Assembly (NCBI GenBank): GCA_964405455.1
Contig: CAYOOA010000024.1
Span: forward strand, 1 to 29,871
Origin: CALESS01 sp964405455
GTDB taxonomy: Bacteria > Chloroflexota > Anaerolineae > Anaerolineales > Anaerolineaceae
Direction of reading: 5' to 3'
DNA: 29,871 nt
Under the pieces are notes generated by a model. The model made no database searches, was not told the DNA's origin, and saw only the letters and a list, made by a program, of their open reading frames with translations. Below are positions 15,737-24,031 of this stretch, piece after piece. Both the position numbers and the translations under genes were made by a program. How positions within the stretch are numbered: the stretch's first letter is position 1; every line of letters begins with the position of its first letter.

Positions 15737-15769
15737 TGATCGTTCACGGTCTGGAGACCGGAACGATCA
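15737..15769. repeat. Strong hairpin between tupB and the membrane hydrolase gene
   Basis: GATCGTTC and CGGTCT (15738-15752, one mismatched base between) pair with AGACCG and GAACGATC around a GG loop, plus one flanking T-A pair. It lies about 105 bp beyond the hydrolase stop on the minus strand and upstream of the tup promoter. No proper T-run follows on the minus strand (ATTTTG follows on the plus strand), so its role as a terminator is uncertain. A 69-codon frame (15724-15933) that runs through it is not gene-like. Confidence 0.6.
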
Positions 15770-15874
15770 TTTTGCGTGGTCGGCAATGGCCCGCCCAGCT
15801 TATCGTTGAAAACGGGAAACCGTCACTTTGGCTCTGGTTGATGATGCTTTTTCTGAAGGTTTGCAATATATTCT

Positions 15875-16411
15875 TCAGGCTTGGGTTGTCTCAACACCTT
15901 TACCCCGGATACCTTGTTTTTTCTTCCATGTAACGATTCTTCGTAACAGATAAATGATTATCCCAATTGCGCCACATACCAGGCAGAAAAGCTGCATCTC
16001 CTCAAAACTGACCCCAAAGGCGAGCAGGGGATTTACTGATAGGATCGGCCAGAAGGGCTGCATATCGTGATGCAGGAAGCCGTCGATCAGGATGTGGCTG
16101 AAACTGCCGATCAGGCTGCTGAGCAGGGCGGCCTTCCAGCGGATTTGGATCTTCCGCCGGCCGAGGGTGATGAGGCGCACGCCCCATTCAGTCAGGTATT
16201 TCCCGCTGGCGGCCGCAACCAGGCCCAGACCGGCTGCCCCGGCCAGGGTATGCGTCCAGCCGTGCCAGATGGCCTCGCCCGAGGCGATGGCAATCAGGGG
16301 CTGGATATCCATCACCACCTGCGACCAGCCGTAGACCATCAGGCTGAATTTCTCCGGCAGTACAGCTTTGAAGGCCATCCCTGGCCCCAGGTGATAGGGT
16401 GTGAACGGCAT
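15875..16411 (-). CDS. Membrane-bound metal-dependent hydrolase-like protein (DUF4184/YdjM-like)
   Basis: A 178-residue protein with about four transmembrane segments. Its N-terminus (MPFTPYHLGPG, H7), D35, H50 and H54 (WHGWTHTLAGA) and SHILIDGFLHHDMQPFWP (H106, D110, H114, H115) form the His/Asp pattern of the LexA-binding/YdjM-type inner-membrane hydrolase family. The reaction is unknown. The ATG has AAGGA just upstream and begins 6 bp after the release-factor-like gene, so the two are co-transcribed. The C-terminus is basic. Confidence 0.68.
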   Translation of the reverse strand: MPFTPYHLGPGMAFKAVLPEKFSLMVYGWSQVVMDIQPLIAIASGEAIWHGWTHTLAGAAGLGLVAAASGKYLTEWGVRLITLGRRKIQIRWKAALLSSLIGSFSHILIDGFLHHDMQPFWPILSVNPLLAFGVSFEEMQLFCLVCGAIGIIIYLLRRIVTWKKKQGIRGKGVETTQA

Positions 16412-16417
16412 TTTTCC

Positions 16418-16843
16418 TTACTCCCAATCGTCAGGGTTGTAATTGCGCAGGCGCTTGGTTTCGCCGCGCTTGCGCTTGTCGCTCATGCGCACGGCAGCCG
16501 CCCCGGCGCCGGGGCGGGTTTTCTTGCGCGGCTTGGGCGGCTCCGCGGCCTGCTGGATGAGCTTGACCAGGCGGGCGATGGCATCCAGGCGGTTTTGCTC
16601 CTGGGTGCGGTGGCGCCGGGCGGTGATGACCAGCACGCCTTCGGTCGTCAGGCGGCTGCCGGCCAGTTTGATCAAGCGCTCTTTGACCTCCGCCGGCAGG
16701 GATGGCGAGTTGCGCACGTCAAAGAAAAGCTGGGCGCTGGTGGCCACTTTGTTGACATTCTGCCCGCCCGGGCCGGAGGAATGAATGTAACTGACCTGGA
16801 TTTCATTTTCATGAATGGATATTTCCGATGTTACTTCAATCAT
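16418..16843 (-). CDS. arfB: ArfB/YaeJ-type peptidyl-tRNA hydrolase, ribosome rescue factor
   Basis: A 141-residue release-factor-like protein with the catalytic GGQ at residues 26-28 (SSGPGGQNVNK), no codon-recognition domain, and a highly basic C-terminal tail (KPRKKTRPG, KRKRGETKRLR) that in ArfB enters the empty mRNA channel. It releases nascent chains from ribosomes stalled without a stop codon. Length and domain order are as in Escherichia coli ArfB. First gene of a pair with the membrane hydrolase; divergent from the NimA-like gene. Confidence 0.9.
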   Translation of the reverse strand: MIEVTSEISIHENEIQVSYIHSSGPGGQNVNKVATSAQLFFDVRNSPSLPAEVKERLIKLAGSRLTTEGVLVITARRHRTQEQNRLDAIARLVKLIQQAAEPPKPRKKTRPGAGAAAVRMSDKRKRGETKRLRNYNPDDWE

Positions 16844-16984
16844 GGTGTAAGTATAACCAATCCCTTTGTCAAAATGTCAATCAGAATGGATATAATATGA
16901 CCCTGATTTGAGATTAACTTGCCCCGGGTAATCCCGGAATCCAGGCTGAAAAAGATTAGGGCTGTACCCGAAAAAGGAAAAATT
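16844..16984. promoter_or_regulatory. Divergent promoter region between arfB and the NimA-like gene
   Basis: On the plus strand TATAAT (16891-16896) follows TTGTCA (16866-16871) at a 19-bp spacing. On the minus strand two TTGACA boxes (16880-16875 and 16872-16867) lie upstream of TATACT (16855-16850). The boxes are good but the spacings are not ideal. No clear operator is seen. Confidence 0.4.
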
Positions 16985-17473
16985 ATGTTCAGAGAAATGA
17001 GACGGGAAAAGCAATTATTATCCGAAGCGGAGACAATCGAAATCTTGCAATCCTGCACCTCGGGCGTATTGGCCGTGATGGGTGACCATGATTATCCCTA
17101 CGCCGTCCCGGTGAGTCATGTCTACAAAAACGGAAAATTGTATTTTCACTCTGCCCAGGCCGGACATAAATTTGACAGCCTCGTGAAAAATGACAAGGTG
17201 TCCTTCTGCGTCATCCAGGCGGACCAGGTGATCCAGGAATCCCGCACCACCCAATACCGCAGCGCCATCGTGTTTGGCAGGGCCAGAATTCTGACCGAAG
17301 AGGCTGAAAAGAGACAGGCCCTTGAATTCCTGTTGGAAAAATTTTCGCCGGATTACCCGGTCGAAGGACAGGCTTCCATTGAGCGCAGCATCAGCAAGGT
17401 CCTGGTCGTCGAAATCCAGATTGAACACATGACCGGTAAAGCGGCCCTCGACCTCATCAACGGTCCGGGGTAA
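16985..17473 (+). CDS. Pyridoxamine 5'-phosphate oxidase-like flavin-binding protein (NimA-like)
   Basis: A 162-residue split-barrel protein. The order MRREKQLLSEAETIEIL, SCTSGVLAVMGDHDYPYAVPVSHVY and LYFHSAQAGHKFDSL matches the Nim/PNPOx-like family, which binds FMN (or haem in some members) and reduces small compounds such as nitroimidazoles. The true physiological substrate is generally unknown. The ATG at 16985 has AAGGA 7 nt upstream; the upstream in-frame TTG at 16919 lacks one. The stop codon overlaps the T-run of a minus-strand terminator. Confidence 0.8.
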   Translation: MFREMRREKQLLSEAETIEILQSCTSGVLAVMGDHDYPYAVPVSHVYKNGKLYFHSAQAGHKFDSLVKNDKVSFCVIQADQVIQESRTTQYRSAIVFGRARILTEEAEKRQALEFLLEKFSPDYPVEGQASIERSISKVLVVEIQIEHMTGKAALDLINGPG

Positions 17474-17500
17474 AAACACGCCCAATCTTATGGTTGGCGT
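17472..17500 (-). terminator. Intrinsic terminator of the DHA2-thioesterase pair
   Basis: Read on the minus strand, ACGCCAA pairs with TTGGGCGT (one bulged G) and is followed by GTTTTTA. It lies 41 bp past the thioesterase stop, and its U-run overlaps the stop codon of the converging NimA-like gene. Confidence 0.7.
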
Positions 17501-17541
17501 ATTCTGATTAAGTTATGCATCGAGGGTTGGGATCATCCCGC

Positions 17542-18306
17542 TCAGGGTTGATTTTCCCGCCAATGCAGGGCGGCCTCAAAGGCTCGTGTCCCGTTGGATC
17601 GGTTGAGCCCTTCCACCGCCCAAAGGCCGGCATCTGCAGCGGATTGCTCGACCAGGACGGCCACTTCCTCCTCCGGCTGGACCTCATGATCATAATTGAC
17701 CTGCAGCCAGTCCAGCGTGTTATGCCGGTAATGCTCCAGGGGGAAGGCGTCGCAGATGCTTTCGACATATCGGCTGTTGTTGACGTGCCCCAGCACGTCC
17801 ACCGCGGAATAGCCCGCCCGCCGGCGCAGCACTTCCGTGCCATTGCCCTTCAAACCGATTTTCTCCAACGGCTCCTCCAATCCGGCGCGCTCCGGCAGGC
17901 CGGGTAAATCCAGCCGGGCGGCCTGGGGGGGCACCATGCGCCGCTGGGCGGCATCCACCACCAGCCAGGCCGAGGAGGCCAGGGCCAGGATCTCCCCGTC
18001 CGCATCCAGCACCTGGAAGTCGCGCACGTAGAACAGCTTTTGCTGGATGGTTTTCGGCCAGGTGCGGATGAGGGCAGTCTCACCGCCCTGCGGGAAGCGC
18101 AGGAACTTGACCTTCATCCGCGCCAGCACCCAGAAGTAGCCGCGGGTTTGCATGGCTTCGTAGCCAAAGCCCAGGCGGGCGGCGTGCTCCCCGGCCGTTT
18201 CCGTCAGGCGCTGAAAAAAAGCAGCCGGTTTCAGGCGGTGGTTGAAATCGCACTCAAAGGTGTTGACCTTGAAGCTGACTTCGTGAATGGGTTCTGCAGA
18301 GCTCAT
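17542..18306 (-). CDS. Acyl-ACP thioesterase, double hotdog fold
   Basis: A 254-residue protein of PF01643 type. It has two hotdog domains (about 8-130 and 160-250). The second-domain motif DVLGHVNNSRYVESI (D170, H174, N176, N177) corresponds to the catalytic region of plant FatA/FatB and bacterial homologues, and the first domain contains the usual FxxRxxExAxxHA-like helix (FQRLTETAGEHAARLG). It hydrolyses acyl-ACP to free fatty acids. The start is ATG 18306, with AGGA about 7 nt upstream; the longer frame from 18345 would overlap the transporter gene. It follows the DHA2 transporter by 19 bp, which suggests one transcript. Confidence 0.87.
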   Translation of the reverse strand: MSSAEPIHEVSFKVNTFECDFNHRLKPAAFFQRLTETAGEHAARLGFGYEAMQTRGYFWVLARMKVKFLRFPQGGETALIRTWPKTIQQKLFYVRDFQVLDADGEILALASSAWLVVDAAQRRMVPPQAARLDLPGLPERAGLEEPLEKIGLKGNGTEVLRRRAGYSAVDVLGHVNNSRYVESICDAFPLEHYRHNTLDWLQVNYDHEVQPEEEVAVLVEQSAADAGLWAVEGLNRSNGTRAFEAALHWRENQP

Positions 18307-18325
18307 GGAGATTCCTGAAGGGGGA

Positions 18326-19780
18326 TTAATCCAGCCGGACATCACCCGGTTCGCCGGCCGCCAGGACGGTTTCCTTGATCTTGCGTTCCTGCCAGTAGGC
18401 TGCCAGGCTCATCAGCAGGGCCAGCACCACCAGGACAATCACGATATTCAGGGAGAAATGCAGACCGGCCACCTGGAATTCACCCGGGGCGGCAGTGGCA
18501 TCCCCGCCGGGCATGCCGCTCAAAGCAGCAACCCGACTGGACCAGATTGCTCCCAGGATGGCGATGCCGCTGGTTTGACCCAGGGTGCGGGTGATGCTTA
18601 AAAGACCGCTGGCTACGCCCAGCCGCTCGCGCGGAGCGGAGCCCATGATGGCCGAGTTGTTCGGGGACTGGAACAGGCCCATGCCGATGCCAATCGGGAT
18701 GAAGCGCAAGACATAGCCGAGGATGGAAGTGGTGGTGGAAAGCGTGGAAGCGCCAACATAAGCCAGGGCCAGCACAGCCAGCCCGGCCACCGTCAGCGGC
18801 CGGCTGCCCAGCCGGTCTGAAAGGGAACCGGAGATGGGCGCGACAATGCCCATGGAAATCGGGACGGTGGTCAGCATCAGCCCGGCCAGGCCGGGTTCCA
18901 GGCGCAGCACGTTTTGCAGGTAGAAGGGCATCAGCAGGACCAGCCCGGCGCTGCCCACGAAGGTGATGAAGCCGGTGACCAGGTTGACGCTGAAGAGCTT
19001 GTTGTTGAACATGCTCAAATCGATCATCGGCGAGGCGGACCGTTTTTCAATACGCAGGAAAATGACCAGGAAAAGCAGGAAGCCGGCAAACAGCGCCAGG
19101 GTAAGCGGCTGCAGGAAACCGGCGTTTTCACCGTTGGTCAACCCCAGCAGCAGGCTGAACAGGGATGCAAACAACGTCACGGCCCCGGGGATATCGAATT
19201 TCTGTCCGCCGGGTGGGATGCTGTGGGGAATAAAGCGGATGCCCATCAGGATGCCAAAGACACCGATGGGCAGGTTGACAAAGAAGATGGAGTGCCAGGT
19301 GGACACGGAGAGCAGCAAGCCGCCCAGACTGGGACCGGAGATGCCGCCGATTGAAACGATCAAGCCCGAGATGCCCAGGGCCTGGCCGCGTTCCGAGGGG
19401 GGAAAAGCTTCAGTGATGATGGCCGTGCCAAGCGCCATGATCATCACCGCCCCGAAGGCCTGGATAACGCGGGCGCCGATCAGCGCGCCGATGCTGGGGG
19501 AAAGACCGCAGAGCAGCGAACCGATGGTGAAAATGGCAAAACCGGCCAGGTAAATTTTCTTCTTGCCAAACATATCGCCCAGACGGCCGATGGTCAGCAT
19601 CAGGGTCACCAGGACGAGCATATAACCCAGCACCACCCACTGGACGGAGGAAAAGGGCGCATTAAAATCCGTCTCAATGGCGGGCAGGGCAATATTGACA
19701 ATGCTGCCGTCCACCACGGACATGAACGTGCCGGTGGCGACTGCGGCCATAATCAGCCATTTTTGATTTTTAGCAGACAC
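18326..19780 (-). CDS. DHA2-family (EmrB/QacA-type) MFS drug exporter
   Basis: A 484-residue protein with about 14 transmembrane segments. The N-terminal motif SVVDGSIVNIALP (21-33) and motif A GRLGDMFGKKK (65-75) are typical of DHA2 proton-driven antiporters. The start is GTG 19780 with AGGAG 7 nt upstream. Substrates in the family are amphiphilic drugs, dyes and fatty-acid-like compounds; pairing with an acyl-ACP thioesterase makes free fatty acids or a lipid-like product a plausible, unproven cargo. Confidence 0.88.
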   Translation of the reverse strand: MSAKNQKWLIMAAVATGTFMSVVDGSIVNIALPAIETDFNAPFSSVQWVVLGYMLVLVTLMLTIGRLGDMFGKKKIYLAGFAIFTIGSLLCGLSPSIGALIGARVIQAFGAVMIMALGTAIITEAFPPSERGQALGISGLIVSIGGISGPSLGGLLLSVSTWHSIFFVNLPIGVFGILMGIRFIPHSIPPGGQKFDIPGAVTLFASLFSLLLGLTNGENAGFLQPLTLALFAGFLLFLVIFLRIEKRSASPMIDLSMFNNKLFSVNLVTGFITFVGSAGLVLLMPFYLQNVLRLEPGLAGLMLTTVPISMGIVAPISGSLSDRLGSRPLTVAGLAVLALAYVGASTLSTTTSILGYVLRFIPIGIGMGLFQSPNNSAIMGSAPRERLGVASGLLSITRTLGQTSGIAILGAIWSSRVAALSGMPGGDATAAPGEFQVAGLHFSLNIVIVLVVLALLMSLAAYWQERKIKETVLAAGEPGDVRLD

Positions 19781-19922
19781 GGAAAGCTCCTGATCAATAT
19801 CTGCCCAATTTTATCACAGGCCGACCGGGAGGGAGGTTTTGTAATAATTCCTTACCAGGTGTTACTAATATCATCATTTCAGCCAATATTCATCCAAAAA
19901 CCGGATATTTTGAATACGATTA

Positions 19923-19931
19923 TGATATACT
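19923..19931 (+). promoter_or_regulatory. Extended -10 promoter of the B12-radical SAM gene
   Basis: TGATATACT is an extended -10 (TG one base before TATACT, 19926-19931). There is no convincing -35. The leader would be about 60 nt. Confidence 0.4.
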
Positions 19932-19997
19932 CACTTTTTGAGCCCATTTTCACAACCACACTTTATCGGTAGATAGCCACTGGAGATTCGAAGCAGC

Positions 19998-21818
19998 ATG
20001 TCCACACCTGATTTGATCCTTTTGCACGCCCCCAGCGTGTATGATTTCCGCCAGAAATCGATCCTGTTTGGCCCGGTCAGCGACCTGGTGCCATCCACTC
20101 CCGTTTTTGAGATGTACCCGATTGGCTTCACCACCATGGCAGAGTACCTGGAGCGCCACGGTTTGCACACGCGCATCATCAACCTGGCCGTGCGTATGCT
20201 GGAGGAAGCTAATTTTGATGTTGAAGAGCAGATCCGCAAGCTGGACGCCGTTGCCTTCGGCGTTGACCTGCACTGGCTGCCCCATGCCCACGGCTCCGTG
20301 GAAGTAGCCCGCATCGTCAAACGGCTGCACCCAAAAACGCCGGTCATCTTTGGCGGCTTTTCATCCACTTATTTTCACCAGGAACTGATCCGCTACGAAT
20401 GCGTGGATTTCATCCTGCGCGGTGACTCAACTGAAGTTCCGCTGCTGTACCTGATGCAATACCTGCGCAGCGGTGGTTCAATTCATCCGGCGCCCAACAG
20501 CGCCGAATACACCCGGCTGGCCGGCATCCCCAACCTGGTCTGGAAGGACAGCGAGGGCGAGACAGTCGTCAACCCGCTGACCTACAGCCCGGATACGCTG
20601 GACGACCTGCTGATCGACTACACCTATGTATTGAAGGCCGTGCTTCGCTACCGCGACCTGGCTTCAGTCAAGCCCTTCCGCAACTGGATGAATTATCCGA
20701 TTACTGCCGCACTAACGGTGCGCGGCTGTACCTATAACTGCACCACCTGCGGCGGTTCCTCCTGCACCTTCCGCAACATCCACGGTCGACGCAAGCCCGC
20801 CTTCCGCTCGCCGGAAAAGCTGGCCCAGGATATTCGCCGCATTGGTGAATACAGCCGCGGGCCGGTCTTCGTGTTGGGGGATATCCGCCAGCCTGGCAAG
20901 GATTATGCCGACCGCTTCCTCAACGCCATTGCCGGGTATAAAAAGCCGGTGTATATCGAATTGTTTGCTGCGGCGGATCGGGAATTCTTCCAGAAAGTAG
21001 CCCGCGCCCTGCCCGATTTCACCGTGGAAATCTCGATGGAATCGCACGATGAGCGCGTCCGCCGGGCGTTCGGCCGGCCGTATTCCAATCGGCAGATCGA
21101 AGATACAATCGATTACGCCCTGGAAGCCGGGGTCAAGCGCCTGGACCTGTTCTTCATGACCGGTCTGAAGGAACAAACCTATGAATCGGTCATGGAAACG
21201 GTGGAATACTCCCGCCAGATGTTGGAGCGCTACGACCGTCAGGGAGACCACCGGGTCATCCCCTTCATCTCGCCGCTGGCTCCGTTTGTGGATCCGGGCT
21301 CGCAGGCCTTTGAGGAACCGGAGAAGCACGGTTACCACCTGTTTGCCCGTACGCTGGAGGAGCACCGCCAGCTTCTGTTGGCCCCGAGCTGGAAGTATGT
21401 CTTGAATTATGAGACGAGCTGGATGAATCGCGACCAGATTGTGGCCGCCACGTACGAAGCCGGCCGCCGCATGAACCTGGTCAAAGGCCAGTACGGCGTC
21501 ATTGAGCCCGCCGCGGCTGAAGCGACCGATCGGCGAATCGCCCACGCTACCACCCTGATGGGTGAGATTGATCATATCGTCCAGACCGTGGCCGATCCAG
21601 CAGCGCGCCACCAGGCCCTGGCGGAGTTGAAGCACAAGGTGGACGATGCCAACCTGAGCACGGTCTGCGACAAGCGGGAGCTGGAAACCCCGCTACGCGG
21701 TCAGCGCATCAATATCCTCCAGGCGGCCGGGCTGATGATCGGCGATTGGTGGCGCGAGCGCACCGGCCAGGGTCCGAACGAACCCGTCAATTCCAGGCGG
21801 TCCATCAAGGAACGCTGA
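19998..21818 (+). CDS. B12-binding-domain radical SAM protein, Ta0216-like family
   Basis: A 606-residue protein. Residues 1 to about 170 are a Rossmann-like cobalamin-binding region (PIGFTTMAEYLERHGLHTRI, DAVAFGVDLHWLPHAHG, VIFGGFSSTYFHQE). It lacks a clear DxHxxG motif, as in many class-B radical SAM enzymes. The radical SAM [4Fe-4S] site is CTYNCTTC (C244, C248, C251). The barrel continues to about 470, and a C-terminal helical region of about 130 residues follows. The overall length and the GCTYNCTTCGGS-type motif fit the Ta0216 family (TIGR04190), which has no known reaction. A methyltransferase or C-C bond-forming role is typical for the B12 class. The ribosome site is poor (GGAG 13 nt from the ATG). 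A clean terminator follows, so it is a single-gene unit. Confidence 0.78.
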   Translation: MSTPDLILLHAPSVYDFRQKSILFGPVSDLVPSTPVFEMYPIGFTTMAEYLERHGLHTRIINLAVRMLEEANFDVEEQIRKLDAVAFGVDLHWLPHAHGSVEVARIVKRLHPKTPVIFGGFSSTYFHQELIRYECVDFILRGDSTEVPLLYLMQYLRSGGSIHPAPNSAEYTRLAGIPNLVWKDSEGETVVNPLTYSPDTLDDLLIDYTYVLKAVLRYRDLASVKPFRNWMNYPITAALTVRGCTYNCTTCGGSSCTFRNIHGRRKPAFRSPEKLAQDIRRIGEYSRGPVFVLGDIRQPGKDYADRFLNAIAGYKKPVYIELFAAADREFFQKVARALPDFTVEISMESHDERVRRAFGRPYSNRQIEDTIDYALEAGVKRLDLFFMTGLKEQTYESVMETVEYSRQMLERYDRQGDHRVIPFISPLAPFVDPGSQAFEEPEKHGYHLFARTLEEHRQLLLAPSWKYVLNYETSWMNRDQIVAATYEAGRRMNLVKGQYGVIEPAAAEATDRRIAHATTLMGEIDHIVQTVADPAARHQALAELKHKVDDANLSTVCDKRELETPLRGQRINILQAAGLMIGDWWRERTGQGPNEPVNSRRSIKER

Positions 21819-21828
21819 TGCACAATTT

Positions 21829-21859
21829 GCAGGGCGGCCATTTGGCCGCCCTGCTTTTT
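21829..21859 (+). terminator. Intrinsic terminator of the radical SAM gene
   Basis: A perfect 11-bp stem (GCAGGGCGGCC, 21829-21839; GGCCGCCCTGC, 21844-21854) with loop ATTT is followed by five Ts. Confidence 0.93.
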
Positions 21860-21934
21860 ATGAATCCGTGGAAAAGAATTTATGCGTGCCGGTTTCACAA
21901 TGCTGTTGAAATGAATACTTAACGAATCTGTATT

Positions 21935-21961
21935 TTGCTTTTTTTGGGGAATCAATATAAT
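21935..21961 (+). promoter_or_regulatory. Promoter of the adenosine deaminase gene
   Basis: TATAAT at 21956-21961 with TTGCTT at 21935-21940, 15 bp apart (short). The start codon follows 37 bp later. Confidence 0.45.
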
Positions 21962-21998
21962 AGTAGTATCCTAACTGTCCAGAGCGGGTTGGCAGCAC

Positions 21999-23051
21999 AT
22001 GACGGGTGAAGAATTAGTTAAAGACGAGGGTGCATTTTACCGGGAGTTGCCCAAAGTGGAACTCCATCGGCACCTGGAGGGCAGCCTGCGCCTGGAAACA
22101 TTGCAAGAAATCGCCAGGGAATACGGTATCACCCTGCCCATCAAACACGGACTGGGACCGCTGGTGCAGATGCAAAGCGACGACCCATACGACTTTGCCA
22201 CCTTCCTTTCCAAATTTGCCACCATTCGATTGTTCTACCGCTCACCAGAAATCATTGCCCGGGTGACAGATGAAGCGATTGCCGATGCAGCTGCGGATAA
22301 CATTCGCCACCTGGAGCTGCTGTTCACGCCGGTGGCGCTCAGCCGGGCCCAGGGTTTCTCGTTGGGGGAGGTGATGGACTGGGTGGCCGAAGCGGCTGCA
22401 GCCGCCGGACGAAAGTACGGTGTGAATGTGCTGCTGCTGGCTTCCGTCAATCGGCATGAACCAGTGCACCTGGCCGAGGAAACCGTTCGTGAAGCAGCCA
22501 GCCGGATCGAGCGCGGCATCGTGGGCGTCAACCTGGCCGGGAACGAGGTGGAATTCTCCGCCAAGCCCTTTGCAGGCGTATTCGCCGCAGCCCGTCAGGC
22601 CGGCCTGCATGTCACCATCCACGCCGGTGAATGGACTGATGCTGAAAATGTGCGCGAGGCGATTGAAGAACTGGGTGCGGAGCGTATCGGCCACGGCGTA
22701 CGCGTCCTGGAGGATCCAGCAGTGATGCGGCTGGCCGCCGAACGCGGCACCACTTTTGAGGTTTGCCTGACCAGCAACTATCAGACCGGTTCTGTGGCCA
22801 ATTTATCCGTTCACCCGTTCAAGCAAATGTTGGATGCCGGGCTCAAGGTGACCTTGAATACGGATGATCCCAGCATTTCGCAGATTACCCTGAGTGATGA
22901 ATATCAACTGGCCTGCGAGAAATTGCATCTCTCAAAAACCGTCCTGGCCGGTTTGGTTCTTGAGGCAGTCCGGGCCAGCTTCCTGCCGGGGGCTCAAAAA
23001 GAGACCTTAATCCAGAAATTCCAAACGGAAATGGCTCATCTTCAGAATTAA
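21999..23051 (+). CDS. add: Adenosine deaminase family enzyme
   Basis: A 350-residue TIM-barrel metal hydrolase with all family landmarks: HRH metal ligands (H23, H25, in LPKVELHRHLEGSLR), HAGE (H208-E211), SNYQTGS, and NTDDPS (D289, D290). These are the zinc ligands and catalytic residues of adenosine/adenine/aminodeoxyfutalosine deaminases. Length and the LSDEY.LA segment are nearest to adenosine deaminase, which converts adenosine to inosine for purine salvage. Adenine or N6-modified purine substrates cannot be ruled out without active-site comparison. The ribosome site is weak. The gene ends opposite the zinc operon, with a palindrome between them. Confidence 0.85.
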   Translation: MTGEELVKDEGAFYRELPKVELHRHLEGSLRLETLQEIAREYGITLPIKHGLGPLVQMQSDDPYDFATFLSKFATIRLFYRSPEIIARVTDEAIADAAADNIRHLELLFTPVALSRAQGFSLGEVMDWVAEAAAAAGRKYGVNVLLLASVNRHEPVHLAEETVREAASRIERGIVGVNLAGNEVEFSAKPFAGVFAAARQAGLHVTIHAGEWTDAENVREAIEELGAERIGHGVRVLEDPAVMRLAAERGTTFEVCLTSNYQTGSVANLSVHPFKQMLDAGLKVTLNTDDPSISQITLSDEYQLACEKLHLSKTVLAGLVLEAVRASFLPGAQKETLIQKFQTEMAHLQN

Positions 23052-23105
23052 AACTGGCTGCTTGATCATCCTTCGCCGGGTTCATTAATGAAATATTCGC
23101 GAGTG

Positions 23106-23127
23106 GCAGGCGCCGATCGGCGCCTGC
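23106..23127. terminator. 22-bp perfect palindrome between convergent add and znuB
   Basis: GCAGGCGCCGA (23106-23116) is immediately followed by its exact reverse complement (23117-23127). It lies between two converging transcripts, 54 bp past add and 41 bp past znuB. There is no T-run, so it probably acts as a bidirectional hairpin stop or mRNA end. Confidence 0.55.
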
Positions 23128-23167
23128 TGCATATTGTTCACAACATTATGACCCGGCTGGTGACTAC

Positions 23168-24031
23168 TTATCCCGTTGTCGGGCTTGCTCTCCGCCGCTG
23201 GAGTGCCTGTGAAACCACTCCCCGGCCGGGAGCGAACAGGTAGGCCAGCAGGAAGAAGGCTGTCGCGACCAGCACGATGGCCGCCCCTGAGGCAATGTTG
23301 GCGTAATAGGATATATACAGCCCGACCAGTGAGGAGATTGCGCCAATCCCGGCCGATAGGGCCATCATCACAGGCAAACGGCGGGTGAGCAGGTAGGCCG
23401 TGGCGGCAGGCGTGACCAGCAGGGCGGCCACCAATCCGACGCCCACCGTCTGCATGGAGACGACGATAGTCAGAGCCAGCAGGATCAGCATCAGGTTGCG
23501 CAGCAGTTCACCCGGCAGGCGCAGGGTGGCGGCCAGCACCGGGTCAAACGAGACCACCAGGAATTGGCGGTACAGCGCCAGGATGGTCACCAGTACCAGT
23601 CCGCCAACCGCGGCCGTGATGAACAAATCAGTCGGGGAGACGCCGAGCAGGTTGCCAAACAGGATGTGCGATAAATCCACGGCGTAGGTCCGGATGGAGG
23701 AAATCAGGGCAACCCCCAGGGCCAGGGCAGCCGTGAATAAAATGCCGATGGCGGTATCCTCTTTGACCGTCCCCTGGCGTGAGAAAAGTCCGATCAGCAG
23801 GGCCACCAGGATGGCCGCAACCAGCGCACCGATGGTGAGCGAGCCGCCGATTAAATAAGCAATCGCCACACCCGGCAGGATGGCATGGGCCAGCGCGTCG
23901 CCCAGGAAAGCCAGGCCGCGCAGAACCACGTAAGCCCCGACCACCGAGCATAACACGCCCACCAGAACGGCAGCCAGCAGACCGCGCTGCATGAAGGCGT
24001 ACTGCAGGGGAGAGAGAATCCAGGTGATCAT
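23168..24031 (-). CDS. znuB: Zinc/manganese ABC transporter permease
   Basis: A 287-residue ABC-3 family permease with about eight transmembrane segments and the family's GLAFLGDALAHAILPGVAIAYL and GLVAALLVTPAATA segments. It overlaps the ATPase gene by 4 bp (ATGA). As the last gene of zur-znuA-znuC-znuB it forms the membrane channel for Zn2+ (possibly Mn2+) imported from the ZnuA lipoprotein. Confidence 0.88.
   Translation of the reverse strand: MITWILSPLQYAFMQRGLLAAVLVGVLCSVVGAYVVLRGLAFLGDALAHAILPGVAIAYLIGGSLTIGALVAAILVALLIGLFSRQGTVKEDTAIGILFTAALALGVALISSIRTYAVDLSHILFGNLLGVSPTDLFITAAVGGLVLVTILALYRQFLVVSFDPVLAATLRLPGELLRNLMLILLALTIVVSMQTVGVGLVAALLVTPAATAYLLTRRLPVMMALSAGIGAISSLVGLYISYYANIASGAAIVLVATAFFLLAYLFAPGRGVVSQALQRRRASPTTG

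Noticed and set aside
15724..15933. 69-codon plus-strand frame between tupB and the hydrolase
   Set aside because: Runs through a perfect hairpin and into the antisense of the hydrolase gene; no ribosome site or homology recognised.
16067..16900. 277-codon plus-strand open frame opposite the hydrolase and arfB
   Set aside because: Spans two well-supported minus-strand genes and has no recognisable domain.
20712..21635. 307-codon minus-strand open frame inside the radical SAM gene
   Set aside because: Antisense to a motif-rich gene; no family resemblance.
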